Shown piece by piece: positions 7,451-15,625 of a DNA stretch of 40,220 nt. The notes under the pieces are model-generated. The model had not been told where the DNA came from, did no database searches, and saw only the letters and a list, made by a program, of their open reading frames with translations. The first letter of the stretch is position 1; each line of letters opens with the position of its first letter. A program made the position numbers and the translations under genes. Source of the stretch: an uncultured Nitrospira sp. (lineage in GTDB: Bacteria; Nitrospirota; Nitrospiria; Nitrospirales; Nitrospiraceae); NCBI GenBank assembly GCA_902500705.1, contig CABVRR010000001.1, forward strand, positions 5,968-46,187, given 5' to 3'.

Positions 7451-9775
7451 TCAGCTCAGGGAATGAGGTTGCCCCAACGCTTTCGTCAAGGCTTCAGAGA
7501 GCTCCTCAAGGCGAACCGGCTTTCGCAAAAATCCATAGATGCCCGTCCTTGTGATGTCATCTCCAAAATCAGACCGACGATACCCTGAAACGATCAAGAC
7601 CTTAACTCTCGGGCACAGAACACGCAATTGTTGAAAACAGGCATACCCTGACATCCCGGGCATCAAATCATCGAGCAGGACCGCGTCAAACAAGCCCTGT
7701 TGGGCATGAAACACATCGATGCATTCAGCTCCGCGTGAGGTCGACGTAACCTCGTACCCAAGTTCCTCCAACATGGACGTCAGCACAAACCGGATCCGGT
7801 CATCATCATCACAGATCAGAATTCTGGCCTGGCCGTGAGAGATAACCGGGGGCGTCGCAACGGGCACTACAGCAGGAGTGGCCTGAGAGATCGGAAACCG
7901 CAAGGAAAATCGCGCCCCTCCTCCAACGACATTTTGTACACCAATACTGCCGTTGTGCTCTTTCACCGTCCCATAGACAACCGACAAGCCAAGGCCATTG
8001 CCGCCACTTGCCAATTTGGTGGACACAAACGGCTCAAAAATTCGCTCGATGACATCCGAACGGACTCCTGGTCCGTTGTCCGTTATCGTCATTTCCAGCA
8101 TAGAGGGTTGAACGCCTCTGTCATTTTGAAGCCCATCTTCCGCGATCGCATTGGTCGTCGCAAAGAGCACCGTTCCGGCCTGAGCATCCACGGCATGAAT
8201 AGCGTTCAGTCCGATATTCACGACCATATTCTTCAACTCAGCGGCATCACCCAAGATCGTGGATTCCTGGGCTTTCAATTCCAGTCGCATCTCAACTTTT
8301 TTGGACGTGCCGCTGTGCAAAAGGGAGAGTGCGTCTGTGATCACGGCGTGCAGATCCACCCTCTGAAACGTGGTTGTTCCTTTTTGGGAAAAGCTGAGCA
8401 GTTTCCGCGTGAGGGTTTCGGCGCTGCCGGTTGCCCGCAAGATGATATCAAGAAATTGGGTCAGCGTCGGATCGATCATCTTTTTCTGGAGAACGGTGGT
8501 CGCGCCCTGAATAGCAAAGAGCGAGTTATTAAAGTCATGGGCGACGCCGCTGGCCATCATGCCCAATGAGTCCAACCGTTCTCGATGCTTGATTTCACTT
8601 TCTAAGTCGCGCTCCAGCAGGAGAGAACACACGGATGTCTCGAAATCACGCAGCAGCGCATTCAGAGGAAACTCGAACGGCAGCTCAGGCAGGATACATC
8701 CGAACACCGCAATAATCTTTGATGCGGCTCCTCGTTGCGCAAAGAATTCCGGAGCATACAGGAGAGAAATCTTGTACTCCAATTCTCCCCATCGGCACGT
8801 GTGACAACCATCGCTCTCTCCACGAAGAAAAGGTTGAACGGTCGTCTGCAAACGCTCGACGTCTTGCGGCGCGATCTGAGACGTATGATAAAAATGCTCA
8901 TTCTGTTGAAGATCGCGATACAGACAAAACATGGGCACATCTTTCCCCATAAATCTTGTGATGAGGCGGAAGACGTTCGTGATAAACACATCCGGTTGAT
9001 TGGCTTCATGTCGCTCACGATGGAGTTCGCGGCCGATCACCTTCCTGGCGTTGCTCGTACTGTTCACCAATCGACACTCGATGTCCAGAAGGCTCAAGGC
9101 GCTGGGATCTCCATAAAAGACTTTGCGCCCGCACGAAAGCAACAGCGTTCTGGTGCACACGGAGCGGATTTCCTGTAGTTTTCCGGTCGAAATGACCACC
9201 GTGACAGCCTGTTGCGTCAACACCTGTAATTTCTGCAAGACCCGCAATAAGGTCTTCTCGTCGAGGGCATCAAGCGTACGATCGAAGAGATACAGAGAGG
9301 CCGGGCGAAGAAGGGCACGGACGATCAAGGCGATCACACGCTCATGAGGCGACATCGTGTGACAGCTCTGATGCCAGACGAGCGGAGTATCCAATTCTTC
9401 ATACAGGTATTCAGCGCGTTGATACATCTCATGGTGATGCCGCAATTCCTTGCACCACGGTTGTGGAACTCCGAGGAACACGTTATCGAACAACGACCAT
9501 TCCGGGAAAAATCCCTTATCCTCCCACGTCACGGACACAGTGGGGAACTGCTTTGTTTTCCTGGCTCCGTCATACAGGACCGTTCCGATGGTCGGACGGA
9601 CTCGCTCAGCAAGCACTTCCAGGCATGCCGTCGTTTCACGAACATTGGTGCTGGCGATGCCCAGGATCGATCCTTGAGAAATCTCGAGCGTCAAGGAATC
9701 CAACAGAGGACGTCCCGATGCCTCCGACGCAACGGTGACGTTATTCAGTGCCATGGTGGGGCATGGCTTACCCAT
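7451..9775 (-). CDS. Degenerate ABC ATPase fused to histidine kinase and receiver
   Basis: The protein has 774 residues. Residues about 8-235 align with a sugar-type (RbsA-like) ABC ATPase, but the catalytic motifs are lost. The Walker A region reads GIASTNVRETT (39-49; no P-loop Lys). The signature is MSPHE (141-145). Walker B reads LYLFDR (161-166; Asp kept, catalytic Glu is Arg). The switch His is replaced by Thr (VVISTGKL). Residues about 255-390 form a linker of unclear fold. A kinase core follows: H-box GVAHDFNNS with His413, N-box NIGLNAIHAV, TDNGPG (565-570), GGNGLGLS (591-598). The C-terminal receiver (about 650-768) has CDDDD, phosphoacceptor Asp702 (LLDDLMPGMSG) and Lys752. The start overlaps the permease stop by 8 nt, which indicates translational coupling. 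I infer that the dead ATPase docks on the permease and relays ligand state to the kinase. Confidence 0.9.
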   Translation of the reverse strand: MGKPCPTMALNNVTVASEASGRPLLDSLTLEISQGSILGIASTNVRETTACLEVLAERVRPTIGTVLYDGARKTKQFPTVSVTWEDKGFFPEWSLFDNVFLGVPQPWCKELRHHHEMYQRAEYLYEELDTPLVWHQSCHTMSPHERVIALIVRALLRPASLYLFDRTLDALDEKTLLRVLQKLQVLTQQAVTVVISTGKLQEIRSVCTRTLLLSCGRKVFYGDPSALSLLDIECRLVNSTSNARKVIGRELHRERHEANQPDVFITNVFRLITRFMGKDVPMFCLYRDLQQNEHFYHTSQIAPQDVERLQTTVQPFLRGESDGCHTCRWGELEYKISLLYAPEFFAQRGAASKIIAVFGCILPELPFEFPLNALLRDFETSVCSLLLERDLESEIKHRERLDSLGMMASGVAHDFNNSLFAIQGATTVLQKKMIDPTLTQFLDIILRATGSAETLTRKLLSFSQKGTTTFQRVDLHAVITDALSLLHSGTSKKVEMRLELKAQESTILGDAAELKNMVVNIGLNAIHAVDAQAGTVLFATTNAIAEDGLQNDRGVQPSMLEMTITDNGPGVRSDVIERIFEPFVSTKLASGGNGLGLSVVYGTVKEHNGSIGVQNVVGGGARFSLRFPISQATPAVVPVATPPVISHGQARILICDDDDRIRFVLTSMLEELGYEVTSTSRGAECIDVFHAQQGLFDAVLLDDLMPGMSGYACFQQLRVLCPRVKVLIVSGYRRSDFGDDITRTGIYGFLRKPVRLEELSEALTKALGQPHSLS

Positions 9776-10766
9776 GGATGGGTTGCCTCTCTTCTTCGAT
9801 CTGATCCAGACTTCGTATGTGCCGAATGAGCAAGGTGTAGAGGATCAGGAAACCGGTCAGAAGAAAACGGGTGTTCGGCAACAGTCCTAAGACTTCAATT
9901 CGCGTGTAAATCTCTGCCAAGAGAAAGGTGACGACGACTAATCGAACCAGCGACGGCGCTCTCCGTTTTGTTCCCCCGTTACTGATGATGACGATCGCAA
10001 GCGCATCAAAGGGGATACCCACCCCAAGGTCAGGACTTACGGTCTGAAGGCGTGCGTAGTAGAGGACGCTCGCCATTCCTGCCATTTCAGCTGCAAAGAT
10101 AAACGCGCCAATCTTATACGGGCGAGTGCTCAGCCCACCGTCCTGAGCCGCACGGCTATCGATACCGATCGCCCGAATACTTCTTCCCCACGTACTGTGA
10201 TAGAAAAACGTGTGCAGACCTACGGTCATCCCCAGAAAAATCCACGTGGCAACGGGGAGCCCCAGGATCGACTGCCAGCCGATGGCATATAGCAGAGAGC
10301 CTCGTGGGTGCGCGGCATGGGTGATCGGCATGCCATTGCTCAGAAAACTCGCGATGCCCTGCAGGATAAACATCATGACAAAGGTGATGAGCAGTCCGGA
10401 ACGCAACGTGGCGGTAAACCACCCATTGACATACCCGATCAGACCGATCAGGCCGAAAACCAATAACCAGGTCAACAATGAGGGGATGAATCCCTCAAGA
10501 GAGGCCACGGCAATCAGGCAGAGGGCAAAGATCGATCCCACGGAAAAATCATATTCATTGACGTAAAAGACGACTAACACCCCTAAGGCAACGACGCCCA
10601 AGACTGAGGCTTTATACCCGAGTGCGACAAGGTCTCCGAACGTGAAAGCATGCGCGCCGATGTAGGACAAGACGGCGAGCGTGTTGGCCAGAACAAAGAT
10701 AATGACCCACTCTAGATAGGGAAAATTATTTCCTTGCGTACTCGGCATCACTGCACACCTCACCAC
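9768..10766 (-). CDS. RbsC-like ABC permease (membrane partner of the kinase fusion)
   Basis: The protein has 332 residues counted from GTG 10766, which overlaps the upstream stop. ATG 10748, with GAGGTG before it, is the other good start. It has eight to ten hydrophobic segments in the BPD_transp_2 pattern. Family landmarks are YDFSVGSIFALCLIAVASLE (canonical DLSVGS) and GIDSRAAQDGGLS followed by GIPFDALAIVIISNGGTKRR. The last stretch corresponds to the usual VIGGTSLxGG region and is altered. The protein sits in the inner membrane. In an ordinary importer it would be driven by an RbsA-type ATPase; here its only neighbouring ATPase domain has lost its catalytic residues and is fused to a kinase. 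It may therefore be a signal-transmitting channel relic rather than a pump, though pairing with an ATPase encoded elsewhere cannot be excluded. Confidence 0.88.
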   Translation of the reverse strand: MVRCAVMPSTQGNNFPYLEWVIIFVLANTLAVLSYIGAHAFTFGDLVALGYKASVLGVVALGVLVVFYVNEYDFSVGSIFALCLIAVASLEGFIPSLLTWLLVFGLIGLIGYVNGWFTATLRSGLLITFVMMFILQGIASFLSNGMPITHAAHPRGSLLYAIGWQSILGLPVATWIFLGMTVGLHTFFYHSTWGRSIRAIGIDSRAAQDGGLSTRPYKIGAFIFAAEMAGMASVLYYARLQTVSPDLGVGIPFDALAIVIISNGGTKRRAPSLVRLVVVTFLLAEIYTRIEVLGLLPNTRFLLTGFLILYTLLIRHIRSLDQIEEERQPIHG

Positions 10767-11911
10767 TCAGGGGGAGTGGATTGAGCATCTTCGGCAGACA
10801 ACACTGTTTGAGGGATTTCCACGAATTTGGGAACGTCCTCTTTTTTGAGGATCTTGGCCACGGTGACGATCGTTTGGCGACCTTCTTCAGCGACGGAAAA
10901 ATTTGTAGTGGATTGGGCGGTTCCCGCCATCAGTAACTTTTGAAGCTCGCGAGTGTACTCTAGACTGACAATTTTGACGTCGGTGACATGATTACTCTGA
11001 AGCGTATGGGCCGCTGCCGTGGCAGCTCCTGCCCATTGCGTGGCAATCACATCAAAGTCCAATTTCAAATCGAGGGCTTGCTGAACCTCGCGTTCGACGT
11101 CTGCGGCATCCCAGGCAGGAATCAGAATATCTTTCACAATAGTCCATTGTGGGTGCTTGGCCATGATCATCCGAAATCCCCGATCACGAAACCGTTGCGG
11201 GGGCGTTCCGGGTGCCCCTTGAATGAGTAAAATTTTTGGAGGATGCGGTAAGGCCAATTGCTCGATCGCCGTTCCTATCATTTGACCCGCCTTGACTTCG
11301 TCTCGTCCCACATGAGCCTGTACGCCATTGATCAGGCCGTGTGGATCATGCCCGATTCCATTGGTAAAGGTGATGAGCGGCAGGTCATGGTTTTCTACCA
11401 GCGTCGAGGCAACCATTAACGCTTCATTATTCACCGCGCAGAGCGCAATGGCCGCGATGCCATGCATGGACAAGACCTTTTCAAGCTGATGAATTTGCTG
11501 ATAGGAATCCCATCCCGCATTAAAAAAGAGCAGGTCAAAGGCATAGCCCTGTGCCGCTGTACGCATCGCTTCCCGTTCAAGCGAAAAAAATTCGACGGAC
11601 CCGGGCAGGAGCACGGCAATTCGCTTCCGATCTGTCGCTTCTGGACGGTTCCACTGATGAAAGATATTTGCCAGGACCAGCAGGATAAAGAGACAGGCCA
11701 TTCCGATGAAGAGGCCTTTTTCACCTATGTGTTGTCTTAATGCCCGTACACTGCTGAGGGGATAGTGATGCCAAGGAATTGGCTCAGGAACATCTCCTTG
11801 ATTGGTGGACCTACGTAAGCGAGCCATAGGTAATCGAGCACGCGTGATGGTCTGATGACCATGGGGCATGGAGGCTATGTGCGTTTCTCTAGCTAAAGAT
11901 TCCGACGTCAT
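10760..11911 (-). CDS. Membrane-anchored periplasmic sugar-binding-type protein (RbsB-like)
   Basis: The protein has 383 residues. About 65 polar, Arg-rich N-terminal residues precede one transmembrane helix (about 66-86, GLFIGMACLFILLVLANIF). A type I periplasmic-binding fold of the Peripla_BP_4 class follows (about 95-360: RKRIAVLLPGSVEFF, then repeated beta-alpha units such as HGIAAIALCAVNNEALM, PKILLIQGAPGTP and FDVIATQWAGAATAAA). There is no cleavable signal or lipobox, so the binding domain is tethered with a cytoplasmic tail, which is unusual for a transport binding protein. It is first in the minus-strand operon and overlaps the permease start. A good promoter lies at 11974-12001. Internal Met15 and Met29 are alternative starts. 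The ligand is probably a sugar by family, but this is not established. Confidence 0.85.
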   Translation of the reverse strand: MTSESLARETHIASMPHGHQTITRARLPMARLRRSTNQGDVPEPIPWHHYPLSSVRALRQHIGEKGLFIGMACLFILLVLANIFHQWNRPEATDRKRIAVLLPGSVEFFSLEREAMRTAAQGYAFDLLFFNAGWDSYQQIHQLEKVLSMHGIAAIALCAVNNEALMVASTLVENHDLPLITFTNGIGHDPHGLINGVQAHVGRDEVKAGQMIGTAIEQLALPHPPKILLIQGAPGTPPQRFRDRGFRMIMAKHPQWTIVKDILIPAWDAADVEREVQQALDLKLDFDVIATQWAGAATAAAHTLQSNHVTDVKIVSLEYTRELQKLLMAGTAQSTTNFSVAEEGRQTIVTVAKILKKEDVPKFVEIPQTVLSAEDAQSTPPEW

Positions 11912-12257
11912 CTTACACCAAATGTCATAATGGCTTCACACCGGCTAAATGGACAGGGGCTATTCGGCGCCATACTATAACGGACGCTCGTACAATTCCA
12001 AGAGCGTTTCACAACACACGACGCATCCGGATCTAGTGTCAGCACTGAGGGAAAAGTTTGCAGGACTTGGGCGATGCTCATTCAACCAGATGCGACGAAT
12101 GGCGTGAACGGCAATAACGACGGGAACTTACGATGACTCAGACGGAGGATGTTAGGACCCATCACCTCGCAATAGCTGCAAATGGCTCTCTTGTCAAAGA
12201 ATCGTCATTGGCGTAGCATTCTTTCATCACTCCGTTTTATGCTGACGGAGGTAACTC
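11912..12257. other. Divergent intergenic region between the ABC-kinase operon and the hybrid kinase
   Basis: This 346-bp gap contains promoters for both directions. The minus-direction promoter is at 11974-12001. The right end carries GGAGGT 6 nt before ATG 12258. No gene or clear terminator is seen. Confidence 0.5.
11974..12001 (-). promoter_or_regulatory. Putative sigma-70 promoter of the binding protein/permease/kinase operon
   Basis: Read on the minus strand: TTGGAA (-35), a 16-bp spacer and TATAGT (-10). The -10 matches consensus at five of six positions and the -35 at four of six. Transcription would begin about 55 nt before ATG 11911. Confidence 0.5.
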
Positions 12258-13865
12258 ATGACATCCTCTCCTCATTCCGATCTCCCTCACGCGCCAATGA
12301 GCAATCGGCCCGAAGAGGCAGGGTGGTTTTCGAGTCACCTCATTGAGACCATGCCCGTTGGCGTCTGCGTCTGTGAGATGAACGGCTTCGTGGTGGCCTA
12401 TAATACACGCGCGGCCGAGCTGTGGGGCCAGACACCGCCGGTGGAGGGACCGGAGCGTGCCAAATATTGCGGTTCGAAAAACATCTGCCAACTCGATGGC
12501 ACCTTGCTGCGCCGTGAGCAATTCCCGGTTGTACAAGTACTGGCCGACGGACAGGCGCAACGAGATCTTCAGTTCCTGATCGAACAACCGTCAGGAGCCC
12601 ATGTGACGACCGTCGCCAATATCAATCCGATCCTGAATGCCGACGGAACTCAAATCGGAGCCGTGGTCTGTTTTCAGGATATCAGTTTCAAGCTCCGCTA
12701 CGAACAGCAGCAATTGGAATTGATGAGATCGCTCCAGCATGGCGCCAGACTGGCGGCCATCACCCACATGGCGGCTGAATGGGCGCACGACTTCAATAAT
12801 CTCCTGCATGGCGTCCGGTGGGGGCTCAATCTCATCCGGCGCCGGCTCGTGAGGGTGAATGATACTGACAGTTGCCAGGATGTCGATGTCGCCCTCCTAG
12901 AAATCAGCAAGGCCAAACCGCTCGTCCAGCAGCTTCTGACACTGGCGCGTGGATCATCCTCGGAGCAAACACCCTGTCCGGTCGATTCGACCGTGGTCGC
13001 CCTGGCCAACCTGATGCAGCATGTGCTTGGCCCGGACATCCGACTGACTCTTGATCTGAAGACCCCGGACGCGACGGTCCAGATGAACCGGAGTGTATTC
13101 GAGGATGTGTTGATGAATTTGTGCGTAAGTGCGCGTGAGACCATGCCGACCGGCGGTGAAGTCGTGATGGCCTCCCGCATGGACCTGACTCCCAGAGAAA
13201 CGCCACCAGACTTGATGGCTCCGTATCTCGCGCTCTCGGTCAGAGACAACGGCCGAGGCATGTCGCACGAGCAGTTGCGACTTGCCTTGGATCCGTCATC
13301 CTTGGGCAAACAAGGCTGCGAAAGTTCCATCGTAGGATTTGCCATGGCGAAGCGCTTTACGACATTATCCGGTGGAACCTTCGATCTCCGCAGTCAGAGC
13401 GAAACCGGCACCAATGCGACGCTGTTCCTGCCGGTGAGCAATCGGCTCGCATCACAACAGTCTCTCGACTGTGCACCGCTCGTCGAGCCGGAACAGCCGC
13501 ACCCGACCATCTCGTCGAGTCAACACCTTCGGATACTCCTGGTGGAGGACGATCTCAACATTCAACGCGGACTCACGGCCATGCTCCAAATATCCGGACA
13601 TGAAGTGATGGCGTGCTCATTGGGCGAAGACGCCATTGACATTCTTCGAAGTGAACAACCACTCGACCTACTCATTTCGGATCACGCCTTGCCTGGCACC
13701 TTACAAGGCACCGATGTGCTGGAGATTGCAGCGAGCCGACGTCGGGGTCTCAAAACCATCTTGATCACCGGGCTGCCTCCTCGTCATATCGCCCGAAATC
13801 GCTATCAGGTCCTGATCAAACCGTTCACGTTTGAAGAACTGGAGCAGGCCATGTTCACGACATAA
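12258..13865 (+). CDS. Soluble PAS-hybrid histidine kinase with C-terminal receiver
   Basis: The protein has 535 residues and no transmembrane segment, so it is cytoplasmic. A PAS-like sensor (about 28-145, ETMPVGVCVCEMNGFVVAYN) is followed by an H-box (WAHDFNNLLHGV, His177), an ATPase domain and a receiver (about 424-532: acidic LLVEDD, Asp475 in LISDHALPG, Lys521). The ATPase domain is irregular. The N-box reads NLCVSARETMP, with Ser291 where the Mg-ATP-binding Asn is expected. The G1 box is intact (RDNGRGM), but the G2 box is unrecognisable (ESSIVGFAMAKRF in place of GxGLGL). Kinase activity may be weak or absent, leaving a phosphatase or phosphotransfer role. The start is well supported by GGAGGT. 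It is divergent from the ABC-kinase operon and may act with it. Confidence 0.9.
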   Translation: MTSSPHSDLPHAPMSNRPEEAGWFSSHLIETMPVGVCVCEMNGFVVAYNTRAAELWGQTPPVEGPERAKYCGSKNICQLDGTLLRREQFPVVQVLADGQAQRDLQFLIEQPSGAHVTTVANINPILNADGTQIGAVVCFQDISFKLRYEQQQLELMRSLQHGARLAAITHMAAEWAHDFNNLLHGVRWGLNLIRRRLVRVNDTDSCQDVDVALLEISKAKPLVQQLLTLARGSSSEQTPCPVDSTVVALANLMQHVLGPDIRLTLDLKTPDATVQMNRSVFEDVLMNLCVSARETMPTGGEVVMASRMDLTPRETPPDLMAPYLALSVRDNGRGMSHEQLRLALDPSSLGKQGCESSIVGFAMAKRFTTLSGGTFDLRSQSETGTNATLFLPVSNRLASQQSLDCAPLVEPEQPHPTISSSQHLRILLVEDDLNIQRGLTAMLQISGHEVMACSLGEDAIDILRSEQPLDLLISDHALPGTLQGTDVLEIAASRRRGLKTILITGLPPRHIARNRYQVLIKPFTFEELEQAMFTT

Positions 13866-13947
13866 CGTGCGCCTCTCCACGCCTGACCGGAGATCACAGG
13901 GAACAGGACAACGAGCATGATCGGGAAAGAATGCAGGAGAGACGACC

Positions 13948-14349
13948 ATGAGTGAACCGTTACCACAATCGACCCAGGTGAGAATCTTAGTCGCCGATGA
14001 CAATGTCGATATCACGACAACCACCTCAATGCTGCTTGAATTGGAGGGGTATCAGGTGAAAACCGCCGTGACGAGCGCGGAGGTACTGTCGATCGCCGAA
14101 GAGTTTGCTCCTCACGTGATACTTCTCGACATCAAAATGCCTGGCATGGACGGATACGAAATCTGCCGGCGCATCAAATCGCACGACTGGGGCGCATCCA
14201 TTCGCTTAGTCGCACAAAGCGGATGGTCTCCCCCAGGCGAGCGGGAACGGGCGGCTAGGGCTGGGTTCAGCAGCTATTTGGCCAAACCCTATTCAGTCGA
14301 GGAGCTTCAAACGGCGATGCGCAATATTCTCGAGACCACCACTACGTAA
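13948..14349 (+). CDS. Single-domain response regulator (CheY-like receiver)
   Basis: The protein has 133 residues and is only a receiver domain. It has acidic ILVADDN, phosphoacceptor Asp61 (VILLDIKMPGMDG), a Ser in the switch position (AQSGW) and the conserved Lys in LAKPYSVEEL. A Shine-Dalgarno-like GGAGAG precedes ATG 13948. It lies 82 bp after the hybrid kinase in the same direction and is its most likely phosphorylation partner. No output domain is present, so it probably acts by protein contact or as a phosphate sink or relay. Confidence 0.9.
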   Translation: MSEPLPQSTQVRILVADDNVDITTTTSMLLELEGYQVKTAVTSAEVLSIAEEFAPHVILLDIKMPGMDGYEICRRIKSHDWGASIRLVAQSGWSPPGERERAARAGFSSYLAKPYSVEELQTAMRNILETTTT

Positions 14350-14763
14350 GACATTGCAGAAACACTAGGTTACATTTATCCTGCTGCTGAGAATCTCCTG
14401 GTGCGTGGAAAGAGATCCTCAGGACTCAACCTGTGAGACTGTGAGGGAACTTGAACGGCTTATGCTATGCAGCTAGTAGCACAAACAAAAAATTACAGTA
14501 GAATTACATCTTAGTTGCAGTAGAATTACAGGTGTCGCCCCTAAAACAATGATATACGTTAGCTAAGGTAACTAACCTAAGTTGATGAATTGGTGACACT
14601 GCAGCCACAACTTCTGAACGAGAGCTGAGCGACGTGATCGGCAGACTGAAACGTGACCAGGATGACACGCGATCCCCACTGTGACGGTGACCGACCCCGT
14701 CGGTGAGGGCTAGGCCAGGCACACCGGAACGGTGCAAGGGGACGCCTCATTCGAGTAGAGAGT
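14350..14763. other. Intergenic region with direct repeats upstream of LuxR regulator
   Basis: No gene is seen. It holds an imperfect hairpin at 14387-14422 without a T-tract, two exact 13-bp direct repeats at 14496-14530, and GTTAG/CTAAC dyad arms at 14558-14576. All could be regulatory sites for the regulator starting at 14764. Confidence 0.45.
14496..14530. repeat. Two direct copies of CAGTAGAATTACA, 22 bp apart
   Basis: CAGTAGAATTACA occurs at 14496-14508 and 14518-14530. The 22-bp period is about two helical turns, so a regulator could bind both on the same DNA face. They lie about 235 bp upstream of the next gene. Confidence 0.5.
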
Positions 14764-15405
14764 ATGCCTCAAACCTGCAGATGCCTCATCGTTGATGATC
14801 ACCCGATGATTCGCAAGGGAGTCAAGGGTCTGTTGCTGGAGGAGGAGCAGAACTTTACGGTCGCTGAGGCCGACAGTGCTGAAGCCGCCTTGGAGGCCAT
14901 TCGGCAAGAAAACTGGGACATCCTGATTCTTGATGTGTCGCTTCCCGACAAGCACGGCCTGGAAGTGTTGAAAGAGGCGCGTTTGCTGCGCCCGAGCTTG
15001 TCGGTGCTGATATGGAGTCAGTATCCTGAACAGGAGTTCGCGCTCCGCACGATCCAAGCCGGTGCAGCAGGCTATCTCTCCAAAGACTGTGCGCCGTCCG
15101 AGTTACTGGCGGCCATTCGACACATCACGTCCGGGCATCGCTATATCACGCACACATTAGCCGAAAATATCGTAGGGTTTATGAAGGATGGGCAGCCCGC
15201 GTCCCCTCATGATCGACTCTCCGACCGGGAGATGGAAGTGCTTCGGCTTCTTGGACAGGGTAAGACGGTTTCGCTGATTGCCGATGACATGGCGCTCAGC
15301 GTCAAGACGATCAGTACGTACCGAGCCCGGATTCTTGAGAAACTCAACCTCCACACCACCGCTGATTTGATACGGTACGCCATCAACCACCGGCTGACAA
15401 TCTGA
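14764..15405 (+). CDS. NarL/FixJ-type response regulator
   Basis: The protein has 213 residues. The receiver (about 5-125) has LIVDDHP, phosphoacceptor Asp57 (ILILDVSLPDKHG) and Lys in YLSKD. The LuxR helix-turn-helix (about 147-207) has LSDREMEVLRLLGQGKTVSL, ADDMALSVKTISTYRARILE and KLNLHTTADLIRYA. All phosphorylation residues are present, so this looks like a conventional phosphorylation-activated transcription factor. The ribosome-binding site is weak (AGAG). It belongs to the plus-strand signalling cluster that begins with the hybrid kinase, but a 414-bp gap gives it its own promoter region. Confidence 0.92.
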   Translation: MPQTCRCLIVDDHPMIRKGVKGLLLEEEQNFTVAEADSAEAALEAIRQENWDILILDVSLPDKHGLEVLKEARLLRPSLSVLIWSQYPEQEFALRTIQAGAAGYLSKDCAPSELLAAIRHITSGHRYITHTLAENIVGFMKDGQPASPHDRLSDREMEVLRLLGQGKTVSLIADDMALSVKTISTYRARILEKLNLHTTADLIRYAINHRLTI

Positions 15406-15625
15406 CACGTGACGCATTCCGGTTCCCACGTTTTCTACCACTCATTTCCTGTGTCGAGGCACTGAGGATCGGCTGTCCAAAGCCGATACGCGTCGGAGGT
15501 CCGCTGGGCCTTCCTTCATAGTGTCTTTGATTGTCAGACAAACACGGACATCTCCATCGCTAGTTATCTGATAGATCGTTCACATCCGAGCTTGTAGTGT
15601 CTCTCGCGAACAAGCGGATACACAC

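Noticed and set aside
12205-12230. Sigma-54 promoter before the hybrid kinase
   Set aside because: TTGGCGTAGCATTCTTTC resembles the -24 part only loosely and lacks the TTGC -12 element with correct spacing.
14387-14422. Hairpin as intrinsic terminator after the receiver gene
   Set aside because: The 11-bp stem has one mismatch and a 14-nt loop, but no T-tract follows. It is noted only as a dyad.
14496-14530. CRISPR-like repeat
   Set aside because: Only two 13-bp copies with a 9-bp interval and no cas genes, so regulatory repeats are the better reading.
15468-15487. Hairpin ATCGGCT/AGCCGAT as terminator of the NarL regulator
   Set aside because: The stem is perfect (7 bp) but is followed by ACGCGTCGG, not a T-rich run.
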